A stretch of 45,387 nucleotides of DNA from an uncultured Eubacteriales bacterium. Lineage in GTDB: Bacteria; Bacillota; Clostridia; Oscillospirales; CAG-272. Positions 15,773-24,638 of the stretch are shown here, one piece after another (positions within the stretch are counted from its first letter, which is position 1; the number at the start of each line of letters is the position of its first letter). The notes below the pieces were generated by a model. It had not been told where the DNA came from. It did no database searches and saw only the letters and a list, made by a program, of their open reading frames with translations. A program made the translations under genes and the position numbers. Where the stretch lies: the NCBI GenBank assembly GCA_934486825.1, contig CAKSQF010000017.1, forward strand, positions 1 to 45,387, written 5' to 3'.

Positions 15773-15801
15773 TTGAAAAAGGGAGATCGGTGTGATAAAA
15801 T
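15773..15801 (+). promoter_or_regulatory. promoter of the hydratase / sialidase-fold unit
   Basis: TTGAAA (15773-15778), 17-nt spacer, TAAAAT (15796-15801), 32 nt before the hydratase start codon; divergent from the RHH-clpB promoter about 100 nt away. Confidence 0.65.
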
Positions 15802-15833
15802 AAGGCAATGCAAAAAAACACGAGGTTTTTCAG

Positions 15834-18083
15834 ATGATAAAACTTACCGACCGCAGGGTGGTCTATAAAAAAGGAAGCTTTTACGAAGTGCCGGAGGGTG
15901 CCGACACAAAGGGCAGGGAACTTACGATGGCGTACGGTATACTTGCCGCTCACAATCTTTCGGGAAATAATGACAGACTGAAAATAAAGTTCGATGCGAT
16001 GGCATCTCACGATATAACCTATGTGGGAATAATCCAGACGGCGCGTGCGTCCGGACTTCGCGATTTTCCCGTTCCCTATGTGCTGACCAACTGTCACAAT
16101 TCGCTTTGCGCGGTCGGCGGTACGATAAACGAAGACGACCACATGTTCGGACTTTCGGCGGCGAAAAAGTACGGCGGAATATTTGTTCCGGCGCACCAGT
16201 CGGTCATACATTCGTACATGCGCGAGTGTTTTGCCGGATGCGGAAAGATGATTCTCGGCTCGGATTCGCACACCCGCTACGGCGCGCTCGGCACGCTGGC
16301 TGTCGGTGAAGGCGGTCCCGAGCTTGTCAAACAGCTTCTCGGGCGCACCTACGACATAAGCGCACCCGAGGTGGTTGCGGTTCACCTTACCGGAAAGCCG
16401 CGCCCCGGAGTCGGACCGCACGACGTTGCGATCGCACTTGTCGGCGCGACCTTCGGTCCGGGCTTTGTGAAAAACAGAATACTTGAATTTGTCGGTGACG
16501 GAATATCGAATCTGTCGATGGATTTCAGATGCGGTATCGATGTTATGACCACCGAGACGGCATGTCTTTCATCGATATGGGAAACCGATGAAAAGACAGA
16601 AAAATATCTTGCGCTTCACGGCAGGGCATCCGATTACAAAAAACTCTCGCCCGCGGAAGGCGCAACATATGACAGGCTTATAGAGATCGACCTGTCCGAA
16701 ATCGAGCCGATGATCGCGCTCCCGTTCCATCCGTCCAACGCGTATACCATAAGGGAATTTCTCGAAAACGCGGAGGATCTGCTTGCAATGACCGAGGAGC
16801 GGGCTGTAAAGGAGCTGTCTCTGCCGCGCGGTGCACTTGATCTGCGCTCAAAATTTTATGACGGTAAATTCCACGTCGATCAGGGAATTATCGCGGGATG
16901 CGCGGGAGGCTTGTATGAAAATCTCTGCGCCGCCGCCGATATACTTTCGGGCAGATCGGTCGGGGACGGCGGCTTCGGGCTGTCGGTATATCCTGCCTCT
17001 CAGCCGACGCTTGCCGAGCTTATCAGAAGCGGCAGAGCTTCAAAGCTCGTCGATGCGGGCGCAATACTGCGCACTGCCTTCTGCGGTCCCTGCTTCGGCG
17101 CGGGCGATGTACCGTCGAACGGCGGACTGTCGATAAGACATTCGACGAGAAACTTCCCGAACAGAGAAGGCTCAAAGCCGACCGAAGGTCAGATAGCCGC
17201 GGTTGCGCTCATGGATTCGCGTTCGATCGCGGCAACCGCCGCAAACGGCGGCGTGCTGACGCCCGCGACCGGGCTTGACATCGATTACAGCAGACCCGAT
17301 TATCATTATGACGACAGCGCATACAGAAACCGCGTTTACAACGGTTTCGGTCATCCCGACCGTGAAGTGCCGCTGAAATTCGGACCGAATATCGCCGACT
17401 GGCCCCGGTTTGCGCCCGCCGCGGATGCGATGCTCATAAAAATCGCGTCCGTAATTACCGATCCGGTCACAACGACCGACGAGCTGATACCCTCGGGCGA
17501 GACATCGTCTTACAGATCGAACCCCGAAAAGCTGTCATCCTTTGCGCTTTCGCGCAAGGACCCGCTTTATGTCGGCAGGGCAAAGGAAATGCGTGCGTTT
17601 GAGAAGGAGCGTCGTGTCGGCGGAAAACATATATCGGCGCTTGACGGCGTTTTCGCAAGGCTTTCGGAGGTCTGCGACGGTGTCGATCCGGACAGAACCA
17701 TGCTCGGCTCGCTTGTCTGTGCCGTAAAGCCGGGCGATGGCTCGGCGAGAGAGCAGGCGGCATCCTGCCAGCGTGTTCTCGGCGGACTTGCGAACATTGC
17801 GGGTGAATATGCGACAAAAAGATACCGCTCGAATCTGATAAACTGGGGCATGCTCCCGTTTACGACGGACGAGCCGATCTCATCATTCGGCGTCGGCGAT
17901 TACATCTATATCGACGGTCTGCGGGAGACTCTCGGGTCGGATGCCGACAGGATAAACGCATGGCTTGTGACCGAAAAGGGTGTGCGCGGGCTGTCGCTCG
18001 GGCTCGGAAATCTGTCGCGTGACGAGCGTGACATTATTCTGGCGGGGTGCCTTATAAACTATTACAAAAAAGAGAACAACTGA
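15834..18083 (+). CDS. aconitase-superfamily hydratase (YbhJ-like)
   Basis: 749 residues. It follows the aconitase fold and motif order: early substrate-site region NCHNSLCAVGG (86-96), DSHTRYGALGTLAVGEGG (144-161), HPSNAYTIREF, Cys356 in GIIAGCAGG where aconitases have SCTNSS, and the paired cluster ligands Cys417/Cys420 in FCGPCFGAG, then the swivelling C-terminal domain. The three Cys fit a [4Fe-4S] cluster, so a hydratase/dehydratase is likely, but sequence differences around the first ligand argue against plain citrate aconitase; the substrate is unknown. GAGG at 15823-15826 sets the start. It is followed 14 nt later by a sialidase-fold lipoprotein gene, so it may act on an acid derived from the sugar handled by those proteins. 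Confidence 0.85.
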   Translation: MIKLTDRRVVYKKGSFYEVPEGADTKGRELTMAYGILAAHNLSGNNDRLKIKFDAMASHDITYVGIIQTARASGLRDFPVPYVLTNCHNSLCAVGGTINEDDHMFGLSAAKKYGGIFVPAHQSVIHSYMRECFAGCGKMILGSDSHTRYGALGTLAVGEGGPELVKQLLGRTYDISAPEVVAVHLTGKPRPGVGPHDVAIALVGATFGPGFVKNRILEFVGDGISNLSMDFRCGIDVMTTETACLSSIWETDEKTEKYLALHGRASDYKKLSPAEGATYDRLIEIDLSEIEPMIALPFHPSNAYTIREFLENAEDLLAMTEERAVKELSLPRGALDLRSKFYDGKFHVDQGIIAGCAGGLYENLCAAADILSGRSVGDGGFGLSVYPASQPTLAELIRSGRASKLVDAGAILRTAFCGPCFGAGDVPSNGGLSIRHSTRNFPNREGSKPTEGQIAAVALMDSRSIAATAANGGVLTPATGLDIDYSRPDYHYDDSAYRNRVYNGFGHPDREVPLKFGPNIADWPRFAPAADAMLIKIASVITDPVTTTDELIPSGETSSYRSNPEKLSSFALSRKDPLYVGRAKEMRAFEKERRVGGKHISALDGVFARLSEVCDGVDPDRTMLGSLVCAVKPGDGSAREQAASCQRVLGGLANIAGEYATKRYRSNLINWGMLPFTTDEPISSFGVGDYIYIDGLRETLGSDADRINAWLVTEKGVRGLSLGLGNLSRDERDIILAGCLINYYKKENN

Positions 18084-18097
18084 TCGGAGGAAAAAAG

Positions 18098-19729
18098 ATG
18101 TTCAGAAAAATCATGATTTTCACACTTGCCGCAGTAATGCTTTTCACGGCGGGCTGTGCAAAAAATGACGTTTCGCAGACAACCGCGTCGGGAGGTACGC
18201 AGACGACCGCACCGACATCGGAGGGCTTTGACCTGTCCGGATGCCGCATAGTCAACAGCATTTCGCAGCCCTCGGCATTAAGGCAGGCGGCGATAAATCT
18301 CCAGACGTACATAAGCAAAAATTCGGGCATAAAGCCGGAGATCGTTGCCGATTCGACCGGATCGGATGATTCGGCTGTCGAAATAATCATCGGCGAAACC
18401 ACGCGTACTCAGTCGGCTGAAGCGATGAATCTGCTTGCTTCTGCCGGATACGCAGGCGGTGCGGTCATAGCAAAGATCGGCAACAAGCTTGTTATAAACG
18501 GAAGCAGTAATGAGACGACCCTTATTGCAGTCAAGCGTTTTATGAACAACGGCATACTGAACTGCGGCGACGGAAAGGTAAACTGTGATGTCGGAAGCGG
18601 CATTGTCTTTGATCTGTCGGGCGAGATCATTTCGGCTCCGGGATCGAGATTCTTCCGCACCGAAACAAAAACGGTAGTTTATCAGCCGACAAAGGAAAAT
18701 CCGGACGTAACTCTCACCTATCCGAGAGTGGTCGTGCTTGAACACAACGGCGAAAACAACGGTCAGATACTTGTGACAGGCGAATCGCTCAATGAGGATG
18801 CATACATAATCCACAGAAGCACCGACGGAGGAAAGACTTTTGAAATATTGTCCCGCATAAAGGCGGACAGAAGCGGTATGGTCGCAAACTGGCAGCCGTT
18901 TATTTACGAGCTTCCGTGCGCGGTCGGCGGGCTTCCCGAGGGAACACTGCTCTTTTCGGGGTGCGTGCGCGACAGAAGCACGTCAAGCAGAACCGAGATA
19001 GTCGTGTGGAAGAGTACCGACCTCGGCGCAAGCTGGCAGACGCTCTCCACGGTTACGACCGCGGGCGGAATAGACAAGGGAGTCTGGGAACCCTTCCTCT
19101 ATGCGGAAAACGGAAAGCTTTACTGCTTCTATTCGGACGATGCCGATCCTGTATGCAGTCAGACGATAGTGCTGAAAGTCTCGGAGGACGGCATAAACTG
19201 GGGGGATCAGATACAGGTGACCGCCTGTGCGGACGCAAATCTCCGCCCGGGAATGGCGTCGGTTACCAAAATGGGCAACGGCGAATATTTTATAACCTAT
19301 GAGATGGTCGGTATGGGCGGCAACATCGTACATTACAAAAAGACAAAGGATCTGACCGACTGGGGCAATGTGAAGGAGAACGGAACGGTTCTCAGTGCCG
19401 GAGGCGTGTCGATCGGCTCGGCTCCCTATTGTGCATGGACTCCCGCGGGCGGCGAAAACGGCACGCTCATAGTTACCGCGCATAATATGGCGGGCGGAAG
19501 CTCGTCAACCGGAACCGAGTGGCTGATAAGCTACGATTACGGCAGATCGTTCAAGTCTATCCGTAACCCGCTGCCGTACACCCTCGGTGACAAGCACCGT
19601 TACGCATATTCGCCCGGACTTTTTGTCGCAGGCGACGGAAGCATATACTATGTAAACGACATAAACTGCGAGGAAAAGCGTTTCAAGGACAAGGCAAGCA
19701 TAACGCTCGCCCATATAATAATTGAATAA
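18098..19729 (+). CDS. lipoprotein with an N-terminal alpha/beta domain and a sialidase-fold propeller
   Basis: 543 residues. The lipoprotein signal ends LFTAGC (Cys20), then a Thr/Ser-rich linker. Residues about 48-170 (RQAAINLQTYIS, VEIIIGETTR, KIGNKLVING) resemble the small alpha/beta domain that precedes catalytic domains in GH67- and GH20-type enzymes. Residues about 190-543 form a beta-propeller with Asp-box-like turns (STDGGKTF, STDLGASW, YDYGRSF) and motifs seen in sialidase/GH93-type proteins (WEPFLY, RPGMASV). Surface-anchored; probably binds or cleaves a glycan. GGAGG at 18086-18090 sets the start at 18098 rather than the open frame from 18047. Its propeller is closely matched by the next gene. 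Confidence 0.8.
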   Translation: MFRKIMIFTLAAVMLFTAGCAKNDVSQTTASGGTQTTAPTSEGFDLSGCRIVNSISQPSALRQAAINLQTYISKNSGIKPEIVADSTGSDDSAVEIIIGETTRTQSAEAMNLLASAGYAGGAVIAKIGNKLVINGSSNETTLIAVKRFMNNGILNCGDGKVNCDVGSGIVFDLSGEIISAPGSRFFRTETKTVVYQPTKENPDVTLTYPRVVVLEHNGENNGQILVTGESLNEDAYIIHRSTDGGKTFEILSRIKADRSGMVANWQPFIYELPCAVGGLPEGTLLFSGCVRDRSTSSRTEIVVWKSTDLGASWQTLSTVTTAGGIDKGVWEPFLYAENGKLYCFYSDDADPVCSQTIVLKVSEDGINWGDQIQVTACADANLRPGMASVTKMGNGEYFITYEMVGMGGNIVHYKKTKDLTDWGNVKENGTVLSAGGVSIGSAPYCAWTPAGGENGTLIVTAHNMAGGSSSTGTEWLISYDYGRSFKSIRNPLPYTLGDKHRYAYSPGLFVAGDGSIYYVNDINCEEKRFKDKASITLAHIIIE

Positions 19730-19753
19730 AAGCGTTGAAAGGAAACCGCAAAA

Positions 19754-20854
19754 ATGAAGCACGAGCTTATCGTTGATTTTAAAACCGAAATTTACGGTCC
19801 CACAAAGGAAAATCCCGCGCCCGTACTCACATACCCGAGACTTGTCGAGCTTTATCACAACGGCGCGGCAAACGGCACGATCCTCGCAACCGCCGAATCG
19901 CTTGACGAGGAGTCGTATATCATACATGTAAGCCGCGACGGCGGAAAAAGCTTTGAAATCCTCTCGCGGATAACCGAGCCGGAGGACAGCGGACTTGTCT
20001 GCAACTGGCAGCCGTTCATATACGAGCTTCCATGTGCGGTCGGCGGACTGCCCGAAGGAACGATACTTTTTTCGGGATGCATCCGCGACAGAGCGGTAAA
20101 GGAACGCTCGCAGATTGTTCTCTGGGCAAGCCGTGACCTCGGAAAAAGCTTTGAAAAGCTGTCGGTCGTCGCCGAGGCGGGCGGTATTGACCACGGTGTG
20201 TGGGAACCCTTCCTGTATGCCGAGGACGGAGTGCTTTACTGCTTCTATTCGGACGACAACGACCCGGTATGCAGTCAGACGATTGTTCTGAAAACATCGA
20301 CGGACGGTCTTGAATGGAGCAAAATGATACAGGCTACCGCCTGTGCGGACCGCCGTCTGCGCCCCGGAATGGCAGCGGTTGCAAAAATGGGCAACGGCGA
20401 GTACATACTTACCTATGAAATGGTCGGCATGCACGGAAATCCCGTACATTACAAGAAGACGCGCAGTCTTACCGATTGGGGCGACGTGAGCGAAAACGGG
20501 AAGCTTCTTGTCACCGACGACGGCGTGTCGGTCGGTTCGGCTCCCTACTGCGCATGGACGCCCGACGGCGGCGAAAAGGGCTGCGTGATCGTTACCGCAC
20601 ACAATATGGCGTCGGGAAGCTCGGAAACGGGCACCGAGATCATGCTCAGCTTTGATTTCGGCGAAAGCTGGACACATGCGGAAAATCCGCTTCCCTATAC
20701 CATGCCCGAAAAATACAAAGGGCTTCGCTGTGCATATTCTCCCTGCTTCTTTGTCAGAAGGGACAACAGTCTCTTTTATGTAAATGACATAAACTGTGAC
20801 GAGCCCTTCGAAAACAAATCGAGAATAGTGCTTGCGCATCTGACCGTGAAATAA
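19754..20854 (+). CDS. cytosolic sialidase-fold paralogue of the preceding gene
   Basis: 366 residues with no signal peptide. It aligns end to end with the propeller of the lipoprotein before it, sharing long blocks such as ELPCAVGGLPEGT, GGID-GVWEPFLYAE, YCFYSDD-DPVCSQTIVLK and YVNDINC; by eye well over half the residues are identical. The pair therefore arose by tandem duplication, one copy kept outside with an added N-terminal domain and one inside. Likely a glycan-active or glycan-binding propeller (sialidase/GH93-like); catalytic residues cannot be assigned safely by eye. GAAAGGAAA precedes the ATG, 24 nt after the upstream stop. A strong bidirectional terminator follows. Confidence 0.82.
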   Translation: MKHELIVDFKTEIYGPTKENPAPVLTYPRLVELYHNGAANGTILATAESLDEESYIIHVSRDGGKSFEILSRITEPEDSGLVCNWQPFIYELPCAVGGLPEGTILFSGCIRDRAVKERSQIVLWASRDLGKSFEKLSVVAEAGGIDHGVWEPFLYAEDGVLYCFYSDDNDPVCSQTIVLKTSTDGLEWSKMIQATACADRRLRPGMAAVAKMGNGEYILTYEMVGMHGNPVHYKKTRSLTDWGDVSENGKLLVTDDGVSVGSAPYCAWTPDGGEKGCVIVTAHNMASGSSETGTEIMLSFDFGESWTHAENPLPYTMPEKYKGLRCAYSPCFFVRRDNSLFYVNDINCDEPFENKSRIVLAHLTVK

Positions 20855-20859
20855 AAACA

Positions 20860-20894
20860 AAATCCCGACGGGCTTTATAAACCCGTCGGGATTT
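20860..20894. terminator. bidirectional intrinsic terminator
   Basis: Perfect 13-bp stem AAATCCCGACGGG (20860-20872) / CCCGTCGGGATTT (20882-20894), 9-nt loop, between convergent genes. A T-rich tail exists on both strands. Confidence 0.9.
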
Positions 20895-20918
20895 GTTATG
20901 TCGGCGAAAAATGTACGA

Positions 20919-22145
20919 TTATTTTTCGCTTTCGTTGTCCGATGATGCCCACTTCACGCTTTCGCGCATAACCTGAACCATCTTCTGCTGTAAAAACTGC
21001 GCAAGCAGATTGTTTGCCCCGAAAACGGTTACAAACTCTTCAATGTCCGAAATTTCATAATAGTAGGCGTAATAGTCGCTGTAAGTGTCATAGTTGCTTT
21101 GCAGTGTTGCGAGAAATTCGCTTTTCGTCATTGATATGCCGTAGACACCGAAAAGATAGTTCCAGATGAGGCGCTGACCCACATGCGATCTTGCCGCCGT
21201 GTCGGCTTCGTCTGTCAGCTTTTTCAGCTCGTCCTCGGTGAGCTTGTCCTTGTCGGTGTTGTTGTATTCGTAATAATTATTGATATATTCGGCGGCGTAT
21301 TTTTCGACGTCCTCATTGGGAAGGCTGTTTATCTTGATCTTTGCCATGATCGCGTCATATGCAATCTGTCCCTTGTACTGATCGGTCATGTACTTCTCAA
21401 AGCTTTTGACATCCGTATATTCGCCCTGTGTGTGTTCTTTGACGACCTCGTCGGTGAGCGTGGGGGAAGGATCGGCAGTCTCCACTTTGACCATCTCCAC
21501 CTCAAAATTTACAAGCTCGTCACGGAGTTCCGCGATGTCGTACATCGGGTTGAAGCGCACGGTTACCGTCAGCTTGTCGCCCTTCTTTGCGCCGATAAGC
21601 TGTTCCTCAAAGCCTTTTGCGTTTCTGTCGGGATCCTGCTCGTCTTTGTATTCGCCGACAAAGACATGTGTGCCGAGAATCAGGGTGTAGCCGCTTTCGC
21701 TTGAGGTGTTGTCCATGCCGCTGAGCGTTTCATCGCTGAAGGTTTTGCCTTCGGCACTGCTTCCCTTGAAAAAGATCGTGACGCGGTCGCCCTTCTGCGC
21801 GGGTGCGTCATCCGACTCGGTATATGTCTGGAGCTTCTTGAGCATGTCGATGACATACTTGTTGTATTGCCGTTCCGCTTCGTCGAGCGAAAGCGTAATG
21901 TCAGAAAGGTCGGACACGGTGATGTATTTCAGGTAGTCGTCACAGACATAATCGACCACGGGAACCGTGTCGCCGTCGGCAAGTTCGGGAAAAAGGTCCT
22001 TTGAAATGTCGAATGACGGAGCGGTTGTCTGCGCTCCGGTAGTATTTGCGGTCGTTGTTCCGGGCTTGTTTCCCGAACAGCCGGCAAACAGCGCGGAGGA
22101 TGAGAAAATTGCGGCGGCAAGTATAGCCGAGATGATTTTTTTCAT
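20919..22145 (-). CDS. trigger-factor-like lipoprotein foldase (FKBP plus helical C-domain)
   Basis: 408 residues. Lipoprotein signal with lipobox ALFAGC (Cys23), Thr-rich linker, then an FKBP-type domain (QKGDRVTIFFKG, TLILGTHVFV, GFEEQLIGAKKGDKLTVTVRF; about 120-240) and a long helical region like the trigger factor C-domain (TDVKSFEKYM, AYDAIMAKI). So it combines the trigger-factor PPIase and chaperone domains without the ribosome-binding domain, outside the membrane. Likely a peptidyl-prolyl isomerase/chaperone for exported proteins, a job akin to PrsA. The frame is open to 22226, but the ATG at 22145 follows AAGGAG and starts the signal peptide. Its own promoter lies at 22198-22226. Confidence 0.85.
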   Translation of the reverse strand: MKKIISAILAAAIFSSSALFAGCSGNKPGTTTANTTGAQTTAPSFDISKDLFPELADGDTVPVVDYVCDDYLKYITVSDLSDITLSLDEAERQYNKYVIDMLKKLQTYTESDDAPAQKGDRVTIFFKGSSAEGKTFSDETLSGMDNTSSESGYTLILGTHVFVGEYKDEQDPDRNAKGFEEQLIGAKKGDKLTVTVRFNPMYDIAELRDELVNFEVEMVKVETADPSPTLTDEVVKEHTQGEYTDVKSFEKYMTDQYKGQIAYDAIMAKIKINSLPNEDVEKYAAEYINNYYEYNNTDKDKLTEDELKKLTDEADTAARSHVGQRLIWNYLFGVYGISMTKSEFLATLQSNYDTYSDYYAYYYEISDIEEFVTVFGANNLLAQFLQQKMVQVMRESVKWASSDNESEK

Positions 22146-22197
22146 TCGTGTACAGTCTCCTTGTACTTTTGTTGCGGATAAACCGCCCTTGCATATA

Positions 22198-22226
22198 ATT
22201 ATAGACCGAATTTGTGAATAAATCAA
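22198..22226 (-). promoter_or_regulatory. promoter of the trigger-factor-like lipoprotein
   Basis: Minus strand: TTGATT (22226-22221), 17-nt spacer, TATAAT (22203-22198); 53 nt upstream of the start codon. Confidence 0.7.
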
Positions 22227-22286
22227 ACATTATGCGCCGATCGACGACCGCAAATGTTAACGAAATAATAATTTTGGACAAATCAC

Positions 22287-22315
22287 TTGAAAAAAGCGAT
22301 CTTGTTTGCTATAAT
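22287..22315 (+). promoter_or_regulatory. promoter of the GH2 glycosidase
   Basis: TTGAAA (22287-22292), 17-nt spacer, TATAAT (22310-22315) with a TGC extension. Predicted start of transcription near 22322. Confidence 0.75.
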
Positions 22316-22353
22316 TACGGTACCTATAATAAATGAAACGCGAGGTACATGTC

Positions 22354-24069
22354 ATGAATATTCCGAGACCCGAATATCCCCGCCCTCAGCTTGTCCGCGA
22401 TCAGTGGATGAACCTGAACGGAAAGTGGGAATTTGAGATCGACAATGCAATGGTCGGAAAGGCTAAAAAGTTCAACGAGAGAAAGCAGCTCGACGGCGAG
22501 ATCATCGTGCCGTTCTGCCCCGAGAGCAAGCTCTCGGGCGTGGGCAACGTCGATTATATGAACTGCGTCTGGTACAGAAGAGATATCGAGATTCCGTATG
22601 ACTGGAAGGGCAAAAATATCCTTCTCACCTTCGGAGCCGTCGATTATTTTGCGACCGTTTACGTAAACGGCGAATACTGCGGCGAGCACAGAGGCGGATA
22701 TACTCCGTTTACCGTCGATATCACAAAGCATCTTAAGGACAGCGGCAACTACATAACCCTCTGCGCCGAGGATGACACGAAGAGCGGCAACCAGCCGGTC
22801 GGCAAGCAGTCGCAGGCATATTACTCCGCCGGATGCTCGTACACGAGAACGACCGGTATCTGGCAGACCGTATTCATGGAACCGGTTGACAGATTCTATA
22901 TCGAAAGCTACAAGACCGTTGCCGATATCGAGAATGTTTCGGTCGATCTTGAGGTCAAGCTGAACAAATATGCCGTCGGATGCAAAATCACCGCGGTTGC
23001 CTTCTACGAGGGCAAAAAGGTCGGCGAGGCATCTACGGTAATGAACGCAATGTCGGCAAATATCCACCTTCCCCTGTCCGAAAAGCATCTGTGGGAGGTC
23101 GGCGCAGGCAGACTTTACGATCTGACCTTTACCGTAGAGTATGACGGAAAGGTTCTTGACGCCGTGAACAGCTATTTCGGACTCCGTTCGGTTGCACTTA
23201 CCGAGCGCAAGTTCCTTATAAACGGCAAGAGCGTGTTCGGCAGATGGGTGCTCGATCAGGGCTTCTATCCGGACGGTATCTATACTGCTCCGACCGATGA
23301 AGCGCTCAAGGCAGACATCGACAGATCGATAGAGCTCGGCTTCAACGGTGCAAGACTTCATCAGAAGATATTTGAGCCGCGCTTCCTTTACTGGGCAGAT
23401 AAGCTCGGATATCTCGTATGGGGCGAGCACGGCAACTGGGGAATCGATTATACCGATCTCGCTCAGATACGCAACTGGCTGCCCGAGTGGATGGAATCGG
23501 TAGTGCGCGACTTCAACCATCCCGCACTGATAGGCTGGTGTCCCTTCAACGAAACATGGAACAGACACGGAAGACAGCAGTCGGATGATATAATCAGACT
23601 CTGCTATGAGGTAACCAAGGCAATGGACCCGACCCGTCCGGTCATCGACACCTCGGGTAACTTCCATGTCGGTGAGCATACCGATATATTCGATATACAC
23701 GATTACGATCAGAATGTCGAGACATACACCGAGCGCATCGGCAAGGGTGTGTTCGTGACCTTCAAGGACCGCCAGAGCTGGCACGGTCAGCCCTTCTTCG
23801 TGTCCGAGTACGGCGGAATCCAGTGGTCGATGGGCCGCGACGGCTGGGGCTACGGAAACGCACCCAAGACCGAAGAGGAATTCATCGCACGCTACAAGGG
23901 ACTCACGGAGGCAATGCTCAACAATCCCGACTGCTGTGCATTCTGCTACACCCAGCTTTACGACGTAGAGCAGGAGCAGAACGGTCTCATGACGTATGAA
24001 AGAGAATACAAATTCGATCCGAAGATCTTCCGCGACATAAACACACAGAAAGCGGTAATCGAGGACTGA
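22354..24069 (+). CDS. short glycoside hydrolase family 2 enzyme
   Basis: 571 residues, no signal peptide, so cytosolic. Standard GH2 order: sugar-binding jelly-roll (1-170; LNGKWEFEID, CVWYRRDIEIP, HRGGYTPF), Ig-like domain (about 175-280), TIM barrel from about 285 (GFNGARLHQK). The acid/base Glu is in GWCPFNETWN and the nucleophile Glu in FFVSEYGGIQW. It lacks the extra C-terminal domains of LacZ and is close in size to beta-glucuronidase-type GH2 members; the sugar is not certain. ATG at 22333 would leave an 11-nt leader with no ribosome site, whereas GAGG at 22342-22345 fits the ATG at 22354. Stands alone between a promoter and a strong hairpin. Confidence 0.9.
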   Translation: MNIPRPEYPRPQLVRDQWMNLNGKWEFEIDNAMVGKAKKFNERKQLDGEIIVPFCPESKLSGVGNVDYMNCVWYRRDIEIPYDWKGKNILLTFGAVDYFATVYVNGEYCGEHRGGYTPFTVDITKHLKDSGNYITLCAEDDTKSGNQPVGKQSQAYYSAGCSYTRTTGIWQTVFMEPVDRFYIESYKTVADIENVSVDLEVKLNKYAVGCKITAVAFYEGKKVGEASTVMNAMSANIHLPLSEKHLWEVGAGRLYDLTFTVEYDGKVLDAVNSYFGLRSVALTERKFLINGKSVFGRWVLDQGFYPDGIYTAPTDEALKADIDRSIELGFNGARLHQKIFEPRFLYWADKLGYLVWGEHGNWGIDYTDLAQIRNWLPEWMESVVRDFNHPALIGWCPFNETWNRHGRQQSDDIIRLCYEVTKAMDPTRPVIDTSGNFHVGEHTDIFDIHDYDQNVETYTERIGKGVFVTFKDRQSWHGQPFFVSEYGGIQWSMGRDGWGYGNAPKTEEEFIARYKGLTEAMLNNPDCCAFCYTQLYDVEQEQNGLMTYEREYKFDPKIFRDINTQKAVIED

Positions 24070-24093
24070 CGGTAAAGTCTGCAAAGACGAAAG

Positions 24094-24125
24094 ATCCCCG
24101 TGCAGCCGACAGGCTGCACGGGGAT
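24094..24125 (+). terminator. strong hairpin after the GH2 gene
   Basis: Perfect 14-bp stem ATCCCCGTGCAGCC (24094-24107) / GGCTGCACGGGGAT (24112-24125) with loop GACA. No T-run follows (TAAAG), so it may stop polymerase weakly or protect the 3' end. Confidence 0.6.
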
Positions 24126-24157
24126 TAAAGCAATACACGAAAGAAGGGTGGTATCTG

Positions 24158-24634
24158 ATGCCTGCAAAAACAACGGGAAACGGTGGCAAAAGCCGCAGGA
24201 GTTCTGCCGACGGGCGATCTTCACGGTCGAAAAGCGGCATAAAAGCCGTAAAAACGGCGTACCGCAGATCGGGAATGACGGTCGGTCAGTTTTTTGCCTG
24301 CGTTGTCCTGCTGCTTGTCGGTGTGATTTCGGGAATCGGTTGTATGAAACTTGTGACCGAAGGTGACCGCTTTGAGCTGCTCGGAGAAAAGGAGATACAT
24401 GTCGGGATCGGCGAAGAATTTTTCTATACCGACGAGGGGGTGAAGCTTGTTTCGCTCGGAAGGGACCTTTCGGACAGCGTAAGGGTTGAGACTAATCTGA
24501 AAAAGACCGACAAAGGATATACGGTTGACAGTTCGCGCGGCGGGGTCTACTACATAAAGTACACAGTTGACGATATAAAATACGGCGAAACCGTGCGGGT
24601 GCGTGCGGTGATCGTCGGGGAAGGCGAAAAGTAA
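24158..24634 (+). CDS. single-pass membrane protein of unknown function
   Basis: 158 residues. A strongly basic, Ser/Gly/Lys-rich cytosolic N-terminus (1-38) leads to one membrane helix (about 42-60, GQFFACVVLLLVGVISGIG) and an outer domain of about 95 residues with beta-rich character (ELLGEKEIHVGIGEEFFYTDEGVKLVSLG, YYIKYTVDDIKYGETVRVRAVIV), possibly Ig-like. I do not recognise the family. The gene is 4 nt before the metallo-beta-lactamase-fold gene, so the two proteins probably act together at the membrane. GAAGGGTGG precedes the ATG. Confidence 0.75.
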   Translation: MPAKTTGNGGKSRRSSADGRSSRSKSGIKAVKTAYRRSGMTVGQFFACVVLLLVGVISGIGCMKLVTEGDRFELLGEKEIHVGIGEEFFYTDEGVKLVSLGRDLSDSVRVETNLKKTDKGYTVDSSRGGVYYIKYTVDDIKYGETVRVRAVIVGEGEK

Positions 24635-24638
24635 GCAT

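Noticed and set aside
19505..20860. 451-residue minus-strand frame opposite the cytosolic sialidase-fold gene
   Set aside because: A shadow of codon bias; composition is not protein-like, and its counterpart is a clear paralogue of the neighbouring gene.
22324..24240. 638-residue open frame on the minus strand opposite the GH2 gene
   Set aside because: It mirrors the GH2 codons, has no family-like motifs and no ribosome site; the plus-strand gene has full GH2 motifs, a promoter and a ribosome site.
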